Assembly: GCF_000238775.2 (NCBI RefSeq)
Contig: NZ_AFEJ02000001.1
Location: 2,418,001 to 2,482,000, forward strand
Direction: 5' to 3'
Source: Acaryochloris sp. CCMEE 5410
Lineage (GTDB): Bacteria; Cyanobacteriota; Cyanobacteriia; Thermosynechococcales; Thermosynechococcaceae
Length of the DNA: 64,000 bases
Below the pieces are notes generated by a model, which saw nothing but the letters and a program-made list of their open reading frames with translations, was not told the DNA's origin and made no database searches. Numbering within the stretch: the stretch's first letter is position 1; each line of letters opens with the position of its first letter. Below, one piece after another: positions 26,038 through 35,225 of the stretch. The translations under genes and the position numbers were made by a program.

Positions 26038-26832
26038 ATGGGATTATTTGACCGCGTTAGTCGGGTTGTTCGTTCAAACCTCAATGCAGTTGTCAGCTCT
26101 GCCGAAGATCCAGAAAAAATCCTGGAGCAAACCGTTGAGGATATGCGAGAAGACTTAGTGCAATTGCGCCAAGCCGTTGCCCAGTCCATCGCAGCCCAAA
26201 AGCGGGTTGAACAGCAATATAATCAGGCCCAAACTCAGTCTTCCGAATGGTATCGTCGCGCCCAACTTGCCCTCCAAAAAGGCGATGAGAATTTGGCTCG
26301 CGAAGCCCTTTCTCGCAAGCAAACCTTCACAGATACGGCCAATAGTCTCAAATCCCAGCTGGATCAATCCACCAATCAAGTGGCGACCCTAAAGCGCAAC
26401 ATGACCGCTTTAGAAAGCAAAATTGCTGAAGCCAAGACTAAGAAAGAGATGCTCAAAGCGCGTGCCCGGGCGGCAAAAGCCAGTGAGCAGATCAACAAAG
26501 CCATGGGTAGAGTGGATACCTCAGGAGCCATTGGTGCTTTTGAGCGTATGGAAGAGAAAGTCATGGAAATGGAGGCCCAGTCTGAGGCAATCGCAGAATT
26601 AGCAGGGGATACTTTAGATAGTCAGTTTGCCAGTTTAGAAGCGGGTAGTGACGTGGATTCAGAACTAGCCATGTTAAAAGCGCAACTCGCAGAACCGCCT
26701 GCTTTAGAAGGGACGCCTGCAGCACCAGAAGCTTTACCTGCCTCTACAACTGAAGCTGTGGATACTCCTCAGCAACAAACCCCTGTGGATGCAGAGCTTG
26801 AGGAACTGCGGAATAAGCTGGATCAAATCTAA
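26038..26832 (+). CDS. vipp1: Vipp1/IM30 (PspA family) membrane-maintenance protein
   Basis: The 264-residue protein begins MGLFDRVSRVVRSNLNAVVS, the amphipathic helix of the PspA/Vipp1 family. It continues with EDPEKILEQTVEDMREDLVQ and a long coiled coil. Around residue 165 comes GAFERMEEKVMEMEAQSEAI, conserved in the ESCRT-III-like fold. Residues beyond about 218 form a Pro/Ala/Glu-rich linker and a short terminal helix (DAELEELRNKLDQI), the C-terminal extension that separates Vipp1 from plain PspA. Vipp1 forms ring oligomers needed for thylakoid membrane formation and repair. An AAGGA ribosome site precedes the ATG. Confidence 0.92.
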   Translation: MGLFDRVSRVVRSNLNAVVSSAEDPEKILEQTVEDMREDLVQLRQAVAQSIAAQKRVEQQYNQAQTQSSEWYRRAQLALQKGDENLAREALSRKQTFTDTANSLKSQLDQSTNQVATLKRNMTALESKIAEAKTKKEMLKARARAAKASEQINKAMGRVDTSGAIGAFERMEEKVMEMEAQSEAIAELAGDTLDSQFASLEAGSDVDSELAMLKAQLAEPPALEGTPAAPEALPASTTEAVDTPQQQTPVDAELEELRNKLDQI

Positions 26833-27039
26833 ATCAGGGCTTGTAGACTGGGCTGATACTCAATAGACTGAGCGAATGACAAACGGCTTCCAGTAGGTCA
26901 ACAGCTTAGGTTCTCGTAATCGACTGGATTGGAGAACTGGCAAGCATCCTATACCAACGGATTACTCCAGAAGCTAGTCATCAGTTAACCTCATTTTGGG
27001 CAGATCTAAGACAACCTTAGATCTGCAATGTTTTAGCGG

Positions 27040-28209
27040 ATGAAATTTGCCGATCGCATTCAACGATTCCAAGCCAATGTCTTTGCGGACATGGATCAGG
27101 CTAAGCGCCAAGCCCTTGATGCCGGTCAATCTTTGATTGACTTGTCCTTGGGATCTTCAGATTTGCCTGTTGCTGCGCCAATTTTGGAGACGATTAGCCA
27201 GTCATTACAGGACCCCTCCACCCATGGATATTTGCTCTTTCATGGCACCCGCTCTTTTCGAGAGGCGGTTGCAGCCTGGTATGAGCAGCGGTTTGGGCTA
27301 TCCGTCAATCCAGAAACAGAGGTATTGCCTCTAATTGGGTCCCAAGAAGGAACGGCTCATTTACCCCTTGCCATTCTCAATCCTGGTGATATTGCCTTAC
27401 TGCAAGATCCGGGCTATCCCTCCCACGCGGGCGGGGTTTATCTGGCAGGCGGGGAAATGTATGGCATGCCCCTATTAGCTGAAAATCAATTTCTTCCAGT
27501 ATTTAGCGAGATCCCAACTGAGGTGCTACAGAAGGCCCGAATGATGGTGCTCAGCTATCCCCACAATCCCACTACTGCGATCGCAACTCTGTCTTTCTTC
27601 CAGGAGGCCGTTCAATTTTGCCGAGACCACGACCTCGTCCTGGTTCACGACTTCCCCTACGTTGACTTTGTCTTCTCGGAACAAAAAATGCCGTCGATCC
27701 TGCAAGCCGATCTCTATCGGCAGTGCTCCATCGAATTTTTTACGTTTTCCAAGTCCTACAGCATGGGAGGCTTTCGGATTGGGTTTGCCGTTGGCAATGC
27801 CGACCTGATTACCAGCTTGAGAAAAATCAAAGCCATTGTCGATTTCAATCAATATCTGGGCATCTTAAATGGTGCCGTTACGGCCCTTAAAACAGGTGAT
27901 TCTGAACTGCAACGGACCTTATCCATCTTTCAAAAGCGTCGCGATGTTTTTGTCACAGCCCTAGCCAAGATGGGTTGGGTCGTCCCCAAACCCACGGCCA
28001 CCATGTACATTTGGGCACCTTTACCGGAACCTTGGCAACAACAATCAGTCGAATTCTGTAAGCAGCTCGTCCTTCAAACGGGTGTCGCTGCCTCACCAGG
28101 AGCAGGCTTTGGTCCAGCAGGAGAAGGATATGTGCGTTTTGCCTTAGTCCAAGATCCTGACACGCTAAACACAGCCGTTGACCGAATCGATTCCTTCCTG
28201 CATACTTGA
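27040..28209 (+). CDS. Class I/II aminotransferase (LL-diaminopimelate aminotransferase-like)
   Basis: This 389-residue PLP enzyme has the fold-type I layout. PLIGSQEGTAHLPLAILNPG holds the PLP-phosphate region, and DPGYPSHAGGVYLAGG and LSYPHNPTTAIA (NPT motif) follow. FFTFSKSYSMGGFRIGFAVG contains the catalytic Lys, and YVRFALVQ carries the substrate-binding Arg. Sequence style is that of cyanobacterial enzymes annotated as LL-diaminopimelate or alanine/aspartate-type aminotransferases. Lysine or peptidoglycan-precursor synthesis is possible, but the substrate cannot be fixed by sight. It stands alone between vipp1 and a secreted-protein gene. Confidence 0.87.
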   Translation: MKFADRIQRFQANVFADMDQAKRQALDAGQSLIDLSLGSSDLPVAAPILETISQSLQDPSTHGYLLFHGTRSFREAVAAWYEQRFGLSVNPETEVLPLIGSQEGTAHLPLAILNPGDIALLQDPGYPSHAGGVYLAGGEMYGMPLLAENQFLPVFSEIPTEVLQKARMMVLSYPHNPTTAIATLSFFQEAVQFCRDHDLVLVHDFPYVDFVFSEQKMPSILQADLYRQCSIEFFTFSKSYSMGGFRIGFAVGNADLITSLRKIKAIVDFNQYLGILNGAVTALKTGDSELQRTLSIFQKRRDVFVTALAKMGWVVPKPTATMYIWAPLPEPWQQQSVEFCKQLVLQTGVAASPGAGFGPAGEGYVRFALVQDPDTLNTAVDRIDSFLHT

Positions 28210-28287
28210 CCATGCAGAAAGGGCAGTCCTGTATTAATCCGACTTGATTTAGATATACTCCCCTCACAGCAAAGGAAATCAGCCTTT

Positions 28288-28962
28288 ATGAGTTATTCTC
28301 GCCGTTTACTCTGTGCCTTCTCTAGTGCTTTGATGCTAGTAGGGTTGAATGGTGCTGCCAGTCGTGCAGCCGAAAAAATTACGGTCAGCTATGGTCCTTT
28401 TGGCCGATCTATCGCAGTCTCTGATCTACGCCAATTATTAGAAACTGGGAGTGCTCCTCCTGATCTCGCTTCTGTCTTGAGTGTTGTGGGTCAGCAAGAA
28501 AGGGACTCTTTATTAGGGGGCCTCAAGTTTAAGGTGCCTTTAAATGTTGTCGTCCTCGATAAAATTTTGCGATCTCCCCAAGGGGACCAACTGCTTTCCC
28601 AAATCGCAGGGGCAACTTCTCTTCCCGGTGGCGTAGAAAAACTTGCCCTTAGAAGTGCTCTTATTGGCGCCGCTGCTTCTGACGATGGGTTAGGGATTCT
28701 GAGTTTCCTAGAAGCTTATCCCACTCAAACCTTGAAAATTGATTTAGCAGCCGTTCAGAAACTGATGAAGTCTGGCTCTCTCTTAGGCGGGTTTATGGGC
28801 GGGCAATTCCCAGGCGGAGACGCCCCGGCAGTCACACCCGAAGCTCCTAGCGATAAAAGTGCCCCTTCCCCTGAAGCCGATGCTCCAAGCTCTGAAGCGA
28901 CAGAAGATCCCGCTGATGCGGCAGCTCCCGAATCCAGTTCTGACGATCAGCCCAATGAATAA
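28288..28962 (+). CDS. Secreted protein with DUF1400 (alpha/beta-hydrolase N-terminal) domain
   Basis: The 224-residue protein has a signal peptide (residues 1-28, ending GAASRAAEK), followed by ITVSYGPFGRSIAVSDLRQL and LKIDLAAVQKLMKSG. These are hallmarks of the DUF1400 domain found at the N-terminus of some cyanobacterial lipase-like hydrolases. Here the hydrolase part is missing, and a Pro/Ser/Glu/Asp-rich tail (residues 175-224) follows instead. It therefore probably acts as a stand-alone periplasmic protein of unknown role. It is followed after 42 bases by another exported protein gene on the same strand. Confidence 0.8.
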   Translation: MSYSRRLLCAFSSALMLVGLNGAASRAAEKITVSYGPFGRSIAVSDLRQLLETGSAPPDLASVLSVVGQQERDSLLGGLKFKVPLNVVVLDKILRSPQGDQLLSQIAGATSLPGGVEKLALRSALIGAAASDDGLGILSFLEAYPTQTLKIDLAAVQKLMKSGSLLGGFMGGQFPGGDAPAVTPEAPSDKSAPSPEADAPSSEATEDPADAAAPESSSDDQPNE

Positions 28963-29004
28963 TAATTTGTGTAGTCCTATGAGTGGGGTAGAAGCAGCAC
29001 GATA

Positions 29005-29931
29005 ATGAGAGGGAAAAAGGTATTGGCCCGTCTGCTCCTCCTAGGGCTGAGCTGCACATGGGGGTGGACCGCTTCCGCAAACCCAATCTGGCGACCTGTA
29101 CAACCTGGGAAACGGAAAGGGATTAGTGGTCTAGCCTTCATCCAAAAACAGGACCAGGTATGCCAGTTTTTGGCGGTTCACGATAACAAAGGGGATCAAG
29201 ACCAACCTCGGCTAGCGATGCTAGGCGTTCCCTCCCAAGGTCCGATCACCTATCAAGCCCTGATGTGGCCCACAGAATCTTCCCTTCCCCTAGACCTGGA
29301 AGCGTTAGCCTCCGTACCTAATACAAAGACTGAATATGTGGCTGTCACCAGCCTGGGGGTGGTTTACCATCTGCAGCTAGATCTGCAAACCAATACAGTC
29401 AAGATTTTACATACAGCCCAAATCCCTCCAGGCAAAAAGCTAAGCAATATCGAAGGGTTTGCCCTACAGCAGATGGACGATCAATTCATCGCGGTTTGGG
29501 CTCATCGGGGCCAGGACACTGACCCTGCTATCCTCTTTTGGGGACAGTATTTCCCTGAACAGACCAAGATAACCGTCAAAGGTTCTATTCCCTTTCAAGT
29601 GCCCTGGCCACAACAAAAGGTGCGCCACATATCAGATTTAAAGATTGCACCTGATGGGTCACTCTACATCACAGCAGCCAGTGATCCGGGGGATAAAGGC
29701 CCGTTTCAATCTGCCGTCTATGGGCTGGGAAGTTCCCGGTTCCATCAAGCCAAACCAAGGGCCATTCAACAGCAAGTACCATCCACCCTAACCCCACTGT
29801 ATCGATTCCCATTTAATAAAGTGGAGGCAATAGCGCTCGTCCCCGGCAAGGACGGCGGCATCTTCGTGGCATCCGATGACGAGAAATTCGGCTCATCCTT
29901 TGCTGGACACTGCTGGGCTGGGCCAAATTAA
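29005..29931 (+). CDS. Secreted beta-propeller-like protein of unknown function
   Basis: The 308-residue protein has a signal peptide (MRGKKVLARLLLLGLSCTWG to about ASAN25). The rest consists of strand-rich units such as GISGLAFIQKQDQVCQFLAV, NIEGFALQQMDDQFIAVWAH, HISDLKIAPDGSLYITAASD and KVEAIALVPGKDGGIFVASD. These repeat with the spacing of a beta-propeller or esterase-like/SdiA-regulated type fold. No catalytic residues can be named. It probably forms a short operon with the DUF1400 gene. It converges on the DUF4333 lipoprotein gene. Confidence 0.7.
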   Translation: MRGKKVLARLLLLGLSCTWGWTASANPIWRPVQPGKRKGISGLAFIQKQDQVCQFLAVHDNKGDQDQPRLAMLGVPSQGPITYQALMWPTESSLPLDLEALASVPNTKTEYVAVTSLGVVYHLQLDLQTNTVKILHTAQIPPGKKLSNIEGFALQQMDDQFIAVWAHRGQDTDPAILFWGQYFPEQTKITVKGSIPFQVPWPQQKVRHISDLKIAPDGSLYITAASDPGDKGPFQSAVYGLGSSRFHQAKPRAIQQQVPSTLTPLYRFPFNKVEAIALVPGKDGGIFVASDDEKFGSSFAGHCWAGPN

Positions 29932-29967
29932 TCTATGCATCAGATAACCCTCAGCGATAGACGCTGA

Positions 29968-30855
29968 CTACAGTTTCCAATTGACAACGACTTGGCCATC
30001 ATCGCTTTGAACGGAGACGGTAATCGGAATCTTTCGACCATTGGGATCAGTTGCCGAACAACTAAACTTTTCTCCCGAATAAGCAATGATATATCGCGTT
30101 TGAGACGTTCCACAGCTAGGTGTGACAGTTAAGTTTTCTTGGTCTTGTAACCCTGTTTTGATTAAGCCTTCAACCTTATCGTAGGAAATCAAGCCACTGG
30201 TGGCATTCCAAGAAAACCCGCCTTGCTCATTGGTTTGAGTCACCACTGCTTCAATGGTCTTGCCATTGGTTGCCTTAACGGTACAGTTGAATTTACTCCC
30301 CACATTAATCGCCACATTTTGAGGACAAGCCACCGATCGGACCGGAATGCCAGCTTGGTCTGCAAACTGTTCTTTGATGGTGCTCTCAACAATGCTGCTA
30401 TCGAGACGAGGGGCATTGGGGTCAACATTAGAGGGAGTAGGCTCTGGCTCTGGTTCAGGACTCGGAGGATCCTCCGTGGGTAGTAAATCACCTGGAGAGT
30501 CAGTACTGTCCGACGAATCTGTATCGTCATTGTTGTTACTAGCGGCAGACACCGGATTTTGCTTCCAGGTCACATTGCCTTCATCATCTTGTTGGGTAAC
30601 CGTTACAGTAAATTTAGTTTCGTCTGATGCCTCTACCTCGCAATCGAAGATATCTCCTTCTTCCAGCTCAACATTCGTGGGACAAGAAATTGACGACACA
30701 TTAATGTTGGTTTGCTCTTCAATTCCTTTTTGGATCTCATCTTCCAGTTTTCCAGTGTTTAGAGTGGGCGAACAAGCAGCCAATAGACTAGCTAGGCTCA
30801 CGGTAAAGATGACTTTCCAATTGAAGTTTATGTGGGTTGTATTGCGAAGTTTCAT
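29968..30855 (-). CDS. Lipoprotein with three DUF4333-type domains
   Basis: The 295-residue protein has a lipoprotein signal ending LASLLAACS, with the lipobox Cys at about residue 28. Three related domains of about 60 residues follow. The first is LEDEIQKGIEEQTNINVSSI with a SCPTNVELEEGDIFDC pair (about 36-100). The second is VESTIKEQFADQAGIPVRSV with ACPQNVAINVGSKFNC (about 155-215). The third is VEGLIKTGLQDQENLTVTPS with the Cys pair SC/FSC (about 228-294). Each keeps two Cys, probably a disulphide, as in DUF4333. An acidic Ser/Pro/Glu-rich linker (about 105-150) separates domains one and two. It should sit on the periplasmic face of a membrane. The function is unknown. Confidence 0.85.
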   Translation of the reverse strand: MKLRNTTHINFNWKVIFTVSLASLLAACSPTLNTGKLEDEIQKGIEEQTNINVSSISCPTNVELEEGDIFDCEVEASDETKFTVTVTQQDDEGNVTWKQNPVSAASNNNDDTDSSDSTDSPGDLLPTEDPPSPEPEPEPTPSNVDPNAPRLDSSIVESTIKEQFADQAGIPVRSVACPQNVAINVGSKFNCTVKATNGKTIEAVVTQTNEQGGFSWNATSGLISYDKVEGLIKTGLQDQENLTVTPSCGTSQTRYIIAYSGEKFSCSATDPNGRKIPITVSVQSDDGQVVVNWKL

Positions 30856-31092
30856 AACTGATGAATGAGCGGAGAGAAAATGTATCTGATGGGCTCTGTG
30901 TGCACCGTAACAAAATTGCTCCGAGAGCTAAAAAACACCTAGATTCTTTTAATAATGGTGTAGGCTAAATAGTCGATTACGATTCACCTGATATGGGTAT
31001 GCTGAGAGCACGTCTACCCAGCCGTTTATCCCAAGCAAATCTCTTGTAACGGCTTTTATCGATCTATCTAATGAGTAGGAAAAGAACTAACT

Positions 31093-32232
31093 GTGACTGA
31101 GTTAACGTTGGAGTGGGTCGAGGGAGGTGTCTCTCGTTCGGAACAAATTCAGCCAAACCAACCCAGTAAAAACCCTGGTACTGTCCGAATCGGTCGAGAT
31201 CCTCAAAAGTGCGATATCGTTCTATCGGATAGCAGCGTATCGGGACTGCAGGCTGAAGTTTATTACCATGCCGGTAGCCAAGCATTTTATTTGCGATCGC
31301 TCCGGGATACCAATCCGCCCATCGTCAACGGTCAACCCATCACCACAGGCGAAGTACCTTTAGGGAGTGCCAGCACCGTTTCCTTAGGACGGGTGGTCCT
31401 GAATGCTCGAGTCAGTAAGGGCGGATTCCCACCGACAGAAGTCAGTCAACCCAGCGTGCCCCCAACCGCCGTCAGCTCACCAACACCAGCAGCCCCACCT
31501 CCTTATCCCGCCCCCAGTCCAACCCCTTACTATCAATCCCAACCTACATCTGGCGATCAAGGGCCCAAGGTATGGGTATGGATTATTGCAGGTGCGTTAG
31601 TGATTGGCGGGGGAGCATTGGCTTGGCCCTATGTCAGCAACTTTTTGGGTTTAAGTAAAGAACCGACTGCATCCCAAAGTGATTCTGATTCTAACCAGTC
31701 CAACTCCGATCAGGATAGCGCTGATTCTGACTCATCTCCTGGCTCACGGGGAGAGTCCTTTGGGGATAAAATGGCCGATTTGGTCACCTATGAGCATTCA
31801 TCTGGGCTATTTCGGATCAAAACTCCTCGCACCTGGCGACGAAAAGATACGAGTAAAGCCGGGGAAGTGATCCTTCGATGGACCGATAGCGAGACTGACA
31901 GCAGTATTGTGGTCGATCTATTTAAATCTCGACGCCTTAGCCAACAGGAACTAGGAGATTTATCTCGTCGCTTTATTACCAATGCCTTTGGCAAAGAGCC
32001 TGGTTTCCAGGTGGGACAACCCAAAGTTCAAGACAGTGGTGTTGTGGAATTAGGGTGGGAGTTCTCAACGCGCAATGATCAAGTGTTAGGGGCAACCTAT
32101 ACAGAGCAGAGCGAGGATACTATCTCTGTCGTCAGTATCTTGGTATTGCGATCCGATTTTGATCAAGTCCGATCAACCTTCCGAGAAATTTTACAAAGCT
32201 ACCGTTTTGATCCATCCGTCCCGATTCCCTAA
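31093..32232 (+). CDS. FHA-domain membrane protein
   Basis: From GTG 31093 (with GGAAAAGA upstream) the protein has 379 residues. An FHA phosphothreonine-binding domain lies at about 28-102, with GTVRIGRDPQKCDIVLSDSS and the conserved Gly-Arg and Ser. A Pro-rich linker (about 115-155) follows, then one membrane segment (about 161-182, VWVWIIAGALVIGGGALAWP). A Ser/Asp/Asn-rich acidic stretch (about 190-222) leads to a C-terminal domain of about 150 residues beginning FRIKTPRTWRRKD, which looks PsbP-like or similar to stress-response lipoprotein folds. It probably senses a phosphorylated partner from the cytoplasm and has an outer domain. It is convergent with hisG, with the stop codons inside one small palindrome. 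Confidence 0.82.
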   Translation: MTELTLEWVEGGVSRSEQIQPNQPSKNPGTVRIGRDPQKCDIVLSDSSVSGLQAEVYYHAGSQAFYLRSLRDTNPPIVNGQPITTGEVPLGSASTVSLGRVVLNARVSKGGFPPTEVSQPSVPPTAVSSPTPAAPPPYPAPSPTPYYQSQPTSGDQGPKVWVWIIAGALVIGGGALAWPYVSNFLGLSKEPTASQSDSDSNQSNSDQDSADSDSSPGSRGESFGDKMADLVTYEHSSGLFRIKTPRTWRRKDTSKAGEVILRWTDSETDSSIVVDLFKSRRLSQQELGDLSRRFITNAFGKEPGFQVGQPKVQDSGVVELGWEFSTRNDQVLGATYTEQSEDTISVVSILVLRSDFDQVRSTFREILQSYRFDPSVPIP

Positions 32233-32254
32233 AGGGTGATCTTTATCCTTTAGG
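32228..32254. terminator. Palindrome spanning the convergent FHA-gene and hisG stop codons
   Basis: CCTAAAGG and CCTTTAGG are exact 8-bp inverted repeats around an 11-base loop. The arms contain the stop codons of both convergent genes. It may form a small bidirectional terminator hairpin, but no clear T-run is present. Confidence 0.4.
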
Positions 32255-32906
32255 AGGCATTAGCTGCAAGGGGCTGGCTGTTTTTACTGATCTCATTAAG
32301 CCAATGCTCAAGGTTGTATTGATTCAGCCGATAACTCAAGGGATGAGCAATCAGACGAGCCGTACTGTCATACAAACAGTCCAACTCAATCAAACCATTC
32401 TCTTTTAAGGTTCGTCCGGTAGAGACTAGGTCAACAATCGCTTCCGACATCCCCGTAATCGGCCCCAATTCGACAGAACCATAGAGGGGAATAATTTCCA
32501 CGGGCAAATCGATTTTGGAGAAAAAATCATGGGCACAGTGAACAAACTTAGATGCTACCCGGCAGTTTGGGGGGAGTTCCATGGCTGAGCGATAGGGGCT
32601 TTGACTCGGGACGGCCACGGACATGCGGCAATGGCCAAATCCGAGATCAGCAAACTGAGCAACCTGGGGCTTCTTTTCTTGTAAGACATCAAACCCGACA
32701 ATACCGAGTTGTGCCTGTCCATACTCCACGTAAACAGGTACATCTTGGGCTCTGACTAATAACCCTTGCGCCGTTTGCGTTGGGTCCTGAATTTGCAGTT
32801 GGCGATTCCCAGAGTCTAAGAAGGCACTGAAATCCAAACCAACCGATTGGAGGAGGCGAATACTATCTTTCAGTAACGCCCCTTTGGGTAAGGCAACCGT
32901 GAGCAT
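32250..32906 (-). CDS. hisG: ATP phosphoribosyltransferase catalytic subunit (short form)
   Basis: The 218-residue protein starts [20 protein letters not shown] and has [24 protein letters not shown] and [20 protein letters not shown]-like sequence ([20 protein letters not shown]), the PRPP-binding loop of HisG. It catalyses the first step of histidine synthesis, joining ATP and PRPP. At about 210 residues it is the short form without the regulatory C-terminal domain, and needs HisZ. The hisZ gene lies immediately upstream (49 bases) in the same direction, as expected. Confidence 0.95.
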   Translation of the reverse strand: MLTVALPKGALLKDSIRLLQSVGLDFSAFLDSGNRQLQIQDPTQTAQGLLVRAQDVPVYVEYGQAQLGIVGFDVLQEKKPQVAQFADLGFGHCRMSVAVPSQSPYRSAMELPPNCRVASKFVHCAHDFFSKIDLPVEIIPLYGSVELGPITGMSEAIVDLVSTGRTLKENGLIELDCLYDSTARLIAHPLSYRLNQYNLEHWLNEISKNSQPLAANAS

Positions 32907-32955
32907 GAAATAAGTCTCGATGAAATAACGGCTATGGCAATGTTCGCTAAGGGAA

Positions 32956-34170
32956 TTACGCTAGCGATTCAATTGTGACAGACCCTTGGGCATTGACCCA
33001 AGCAATTTGCCCAATTCGCTGTTGACGGGCAGTGGATCGAATGTCATCGGGTGACTTTTGGGATAGCTCCACTTCCACTCGGGTGAGAGGAGGCTGAGCA
33101 TTCTGCTGACGCAGCTGATGGGCATGGTCAAACGCGGCTGCGATCGCAGATGCCGTTTCCGCCACCACCAGCCAATGGGAGGCAGGCGTCTGTTTCGGCA
33201 ACATCCCCAGGGGCAGGAGAACCTGGTGCAAATGTTCCACGTTAAAAGAAAAGCCAATCCCAGGCAGCATTTCGTTCTGGGGATGATAGAGGCCCAGCAA
33301 CGTATCGTATCGCCCTCCCTGACCTAGTAAGCGCTGACCCGACTCTGCATCGCTGATAATCTCAAATACGATACCCGTGTAATAATCAAAGGTCTGAATC
33401 AAGCTCAGATCTAGGGTGAGTGAGGGTTGCTTCGACAACACTTCTACCAAGGACTTGAGGTTCGTGACCGCCTCATGTTGGGGTGGTTCCAGAGGCAGCT
33501 GCGATACCTTTTGCAGCACCTGAGCCGGTTCTCCCCGCAAATCCAGTAGAAACAGAGCATGCTCCTTGAGTTCTGGACTCAAAGGCAAATTCGCCAGCCC
33601 TACCCGATCGAGCTGGGCAATGGCTCGGCGTACAGATCCTCGCACAGCTTCGGGAAAAGGGCGAAGCAGCGATCGGGTTAAATCCGCTTCCCCCAGAAGG
33701 ACATGCCAGTTCTGAACCCCTAGTTCCGAGAGGCAATCCGCTAAGAGCAACAGAACCTCGGCATCTGCCAATAATCCGCTACTCCCCAGCAACTCTACCC
33801 CCGCCTGGTAAAACTCATGCTGGCTACTCGCATGACCAGGCTGTTGCCGAAAGATGTTGTCGTTGTAATAGAGTCGCTGAGGGTGGGTCTCTCCTTCCAT
33901 GCGAGTCACAGCAGCTCGAGCGATGGAGGCCGTTAACTCAGGTCTCAACCCCAAGACCCCTTCTTCTGCATCCCAAACTTGGATCACGGTTTGGGGGTCT
34001 ACCGCTCCCCCCGCTAACAAGGTATCCAACCGTTCTAAGGTCGGAGTAATAATGCGGTGATAGCCCCAACGCTGAAATACCTGCAGCAGACGCTGCTCAA
34101 TCCAGCATTTTTGGGCAACATCTAAGGGCAGTAAATCTCGGGCACCAGCAGGAGGTTGATACATCGTCAC
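32956..34170 (-). CDS. hisZ: ATP phosphoribosyltransferase regulatory subunit
   Basis: This protein of about 404 residues has a class II aminoacyl-tRNA-synthetase fold: [37 protein letters not shown] (motif 1), [12 protein letters not shown] and [20 protein letters not shown] (motif 2), [12 protein letters not shown] and [12 protein letters not shown]. It lacks a clear anticodon-binding domain, like HisZ. It activates the short HisG by forming the hetero-octamer that senses histidine. Start candidates are GTG 34170 and ATG 34164 (TTG 34173 is directly adjacent to the upstream stop codon). It is translationally close to the J-domain gene before it and to hisG after it. Confidence 0.92.
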   Translation of the reverse strand: MTMYQPPAGARDLLPLDVAQKCWIEQRLLQVFQRWGYHRIITPTLERLDTLLAGGAVDPQTVIQVWDAEEGVLGLRPELTASIARAAVTRMEGETHPQRLYYNDNIFRQQPGHASSQHEFYQAGVELLGSSGLLADAEVLLLLADCLSELGVQNWHVLLGEADLTRSLLRPFPEAVRGSVRRAIAQLDRVGLANLPLSPELKEHALFLLDLRGEPAQVLQKVSQLPLEPPQHEAVTNLKSLVEVLSKQPSLTLDLSLIQTFDYYTGIVFEIISDAESGQRLLGQGGRYDTLLGLYHPQNEMLPGIGFSFNVEHLHQVLLPLGMLPKQTPASHWLVVAETASAIAAAFDHAHQLRQQNAQPPLTRVEVELSQKSPDDIRSTARQQRIGQIAWVNAQGSVTIESLA

Positions 34171-34173
34171 CAA

Positions 34174-35130
34174 TTATTTCTTACCACCAAACAAACCAAA
34201 CAGCCCTTTCTTGCGCTCTGGCTGCTTCGCTTGAGTTTGTTTTGCTGCAGCAGGCTGCGCTTTCTTTTCTAATTTCTCCAATTTTTGCTTGCCCTTAATG
34301 GCCTCAGCATTCTGTGGATCACTATTTAAGGCTTGTGTAAAATGCACTTTGGCCATTTTGAGTGACTTTTTCTGTAGATAGATAGACCCCATTAACGTAT
34401 GGCAGCGACTGTTTTTGGGTTCAAGTTTGAGGGCATCTCGCAGTTCTACAATAGCGTCATTCAAACGATTTTTCTGAATCAGTTCTTCCGCCCGTCGGCA
34501 ATAGTCATTCACAAACTGCGAGGTCGCCGCTTCTTGGGGAGGCGACTGCTCTGCAGGCGAAGGAGACACAGAAGTCTCTGGCTTTGCCGCTGCTTCCGGC
34601 TGCGCTTGGGCAGCTCTAGCCTGCATAGGCTGCGCTGCTCTAGCTCCGGGTTTCTGGGTCCCTTCTCGACGGATTAAATAGGCCAGATTGAGTTCGCTGA
34701 GCCGGCTCACCACTGCCAAGATCCCATCCAAATTCTCAAACTGGTTTTGGGCGAGTTGTTGGACCTGTTCTTGATAGCGTTCTTCAAAAGAGCTGGTCGT
34801 TAAGAGTTCCTGGGCCTCCGGCGTTTGCATAGAACTAGGATTCACTTCCCGATTAGCTCGTTGTCCGACTAATCGGAGTAACACCTTATATTCCTCAAAG
34901 TCTTTATCTTGAGAGAGGACCTCATAGGCGGGATTCACTAACTTTGAGAGCATCCGACTCGCTTCCGCTTTATCCATGCCATCTGGACAGCTATCAGGAT
35001 GCAAACTTCGGGCAATTTTGAAGTAGCGCTTGCGAATCTCACCCTTAGATGCCCCAATGCTTAGACCCAAGCTGGCATAGTGATCCGGACAATCGAAAAT
35101 AGCAAGACCATGCTTCATCTCAAATGACAT
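34174..35130 (-). CDS. J-domain and TPR protein
   Basis: The 318-residue protein has an N-terminal J-domain (about 15-75: DHYASLGLSIGASKGEIRKR, then HPDS with the essential His-Pro-Asp). A Pro/Ala/Gln-rich linker (about 165-210) follows, then two to three TPR units (about 225-295: AEELIQKNRLNDAIVELRDA, HTLMGSIYLQKKSLKMAKVH). The extreme C-terminus is basic (ERKKGLFGLFGGKK). J-domains stimulate Hsp70 ATPase, so this is likely an adaptor bringing DnaK to a TPR-bound partner. It belongs to a minus-strand run ending in hisZ and hisG. Its stop codon directly adjoins the hisZ start region. Confidence 0.88.
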   Translation of the reverse strand: MSFEMKHGLAIFDCPDHYASLGLSIGASKGEIRKRYFKIARSLHPDSCPDGMDKAEASRMLSKLVNPAYEVLSQDKDFEEYKVLLRLVGQRANREVNPSSMQTPEAQELLTTSSFEERYQEQVQQLAQNQFENLDGILAVVSRLSELNLAYLIRREGTQKPGARAAQPMQARAAQAQPEAAAKPETSVSPSPAEQSPPQEAATSQFVNDYCRRAEELIQKNRLNDAIVELRDALKLEPKNSRCHTLMGSIYLQKKSLKMAKVHFTQALNSDPQNAEAIKGKQKLEKLEKKAQPAAAKQTQAKQPERKKGLFGLFGGKK

Positions 35131-35225
35131 GTAAGTGCTTCCGAAGTTGAGTGTGTTAGGTAATCCCCTAGTGCTAGTCTAGTCGGTTCGGGACAATCCA
35201 GCACCTTAATTCCACATAGAAAAAT

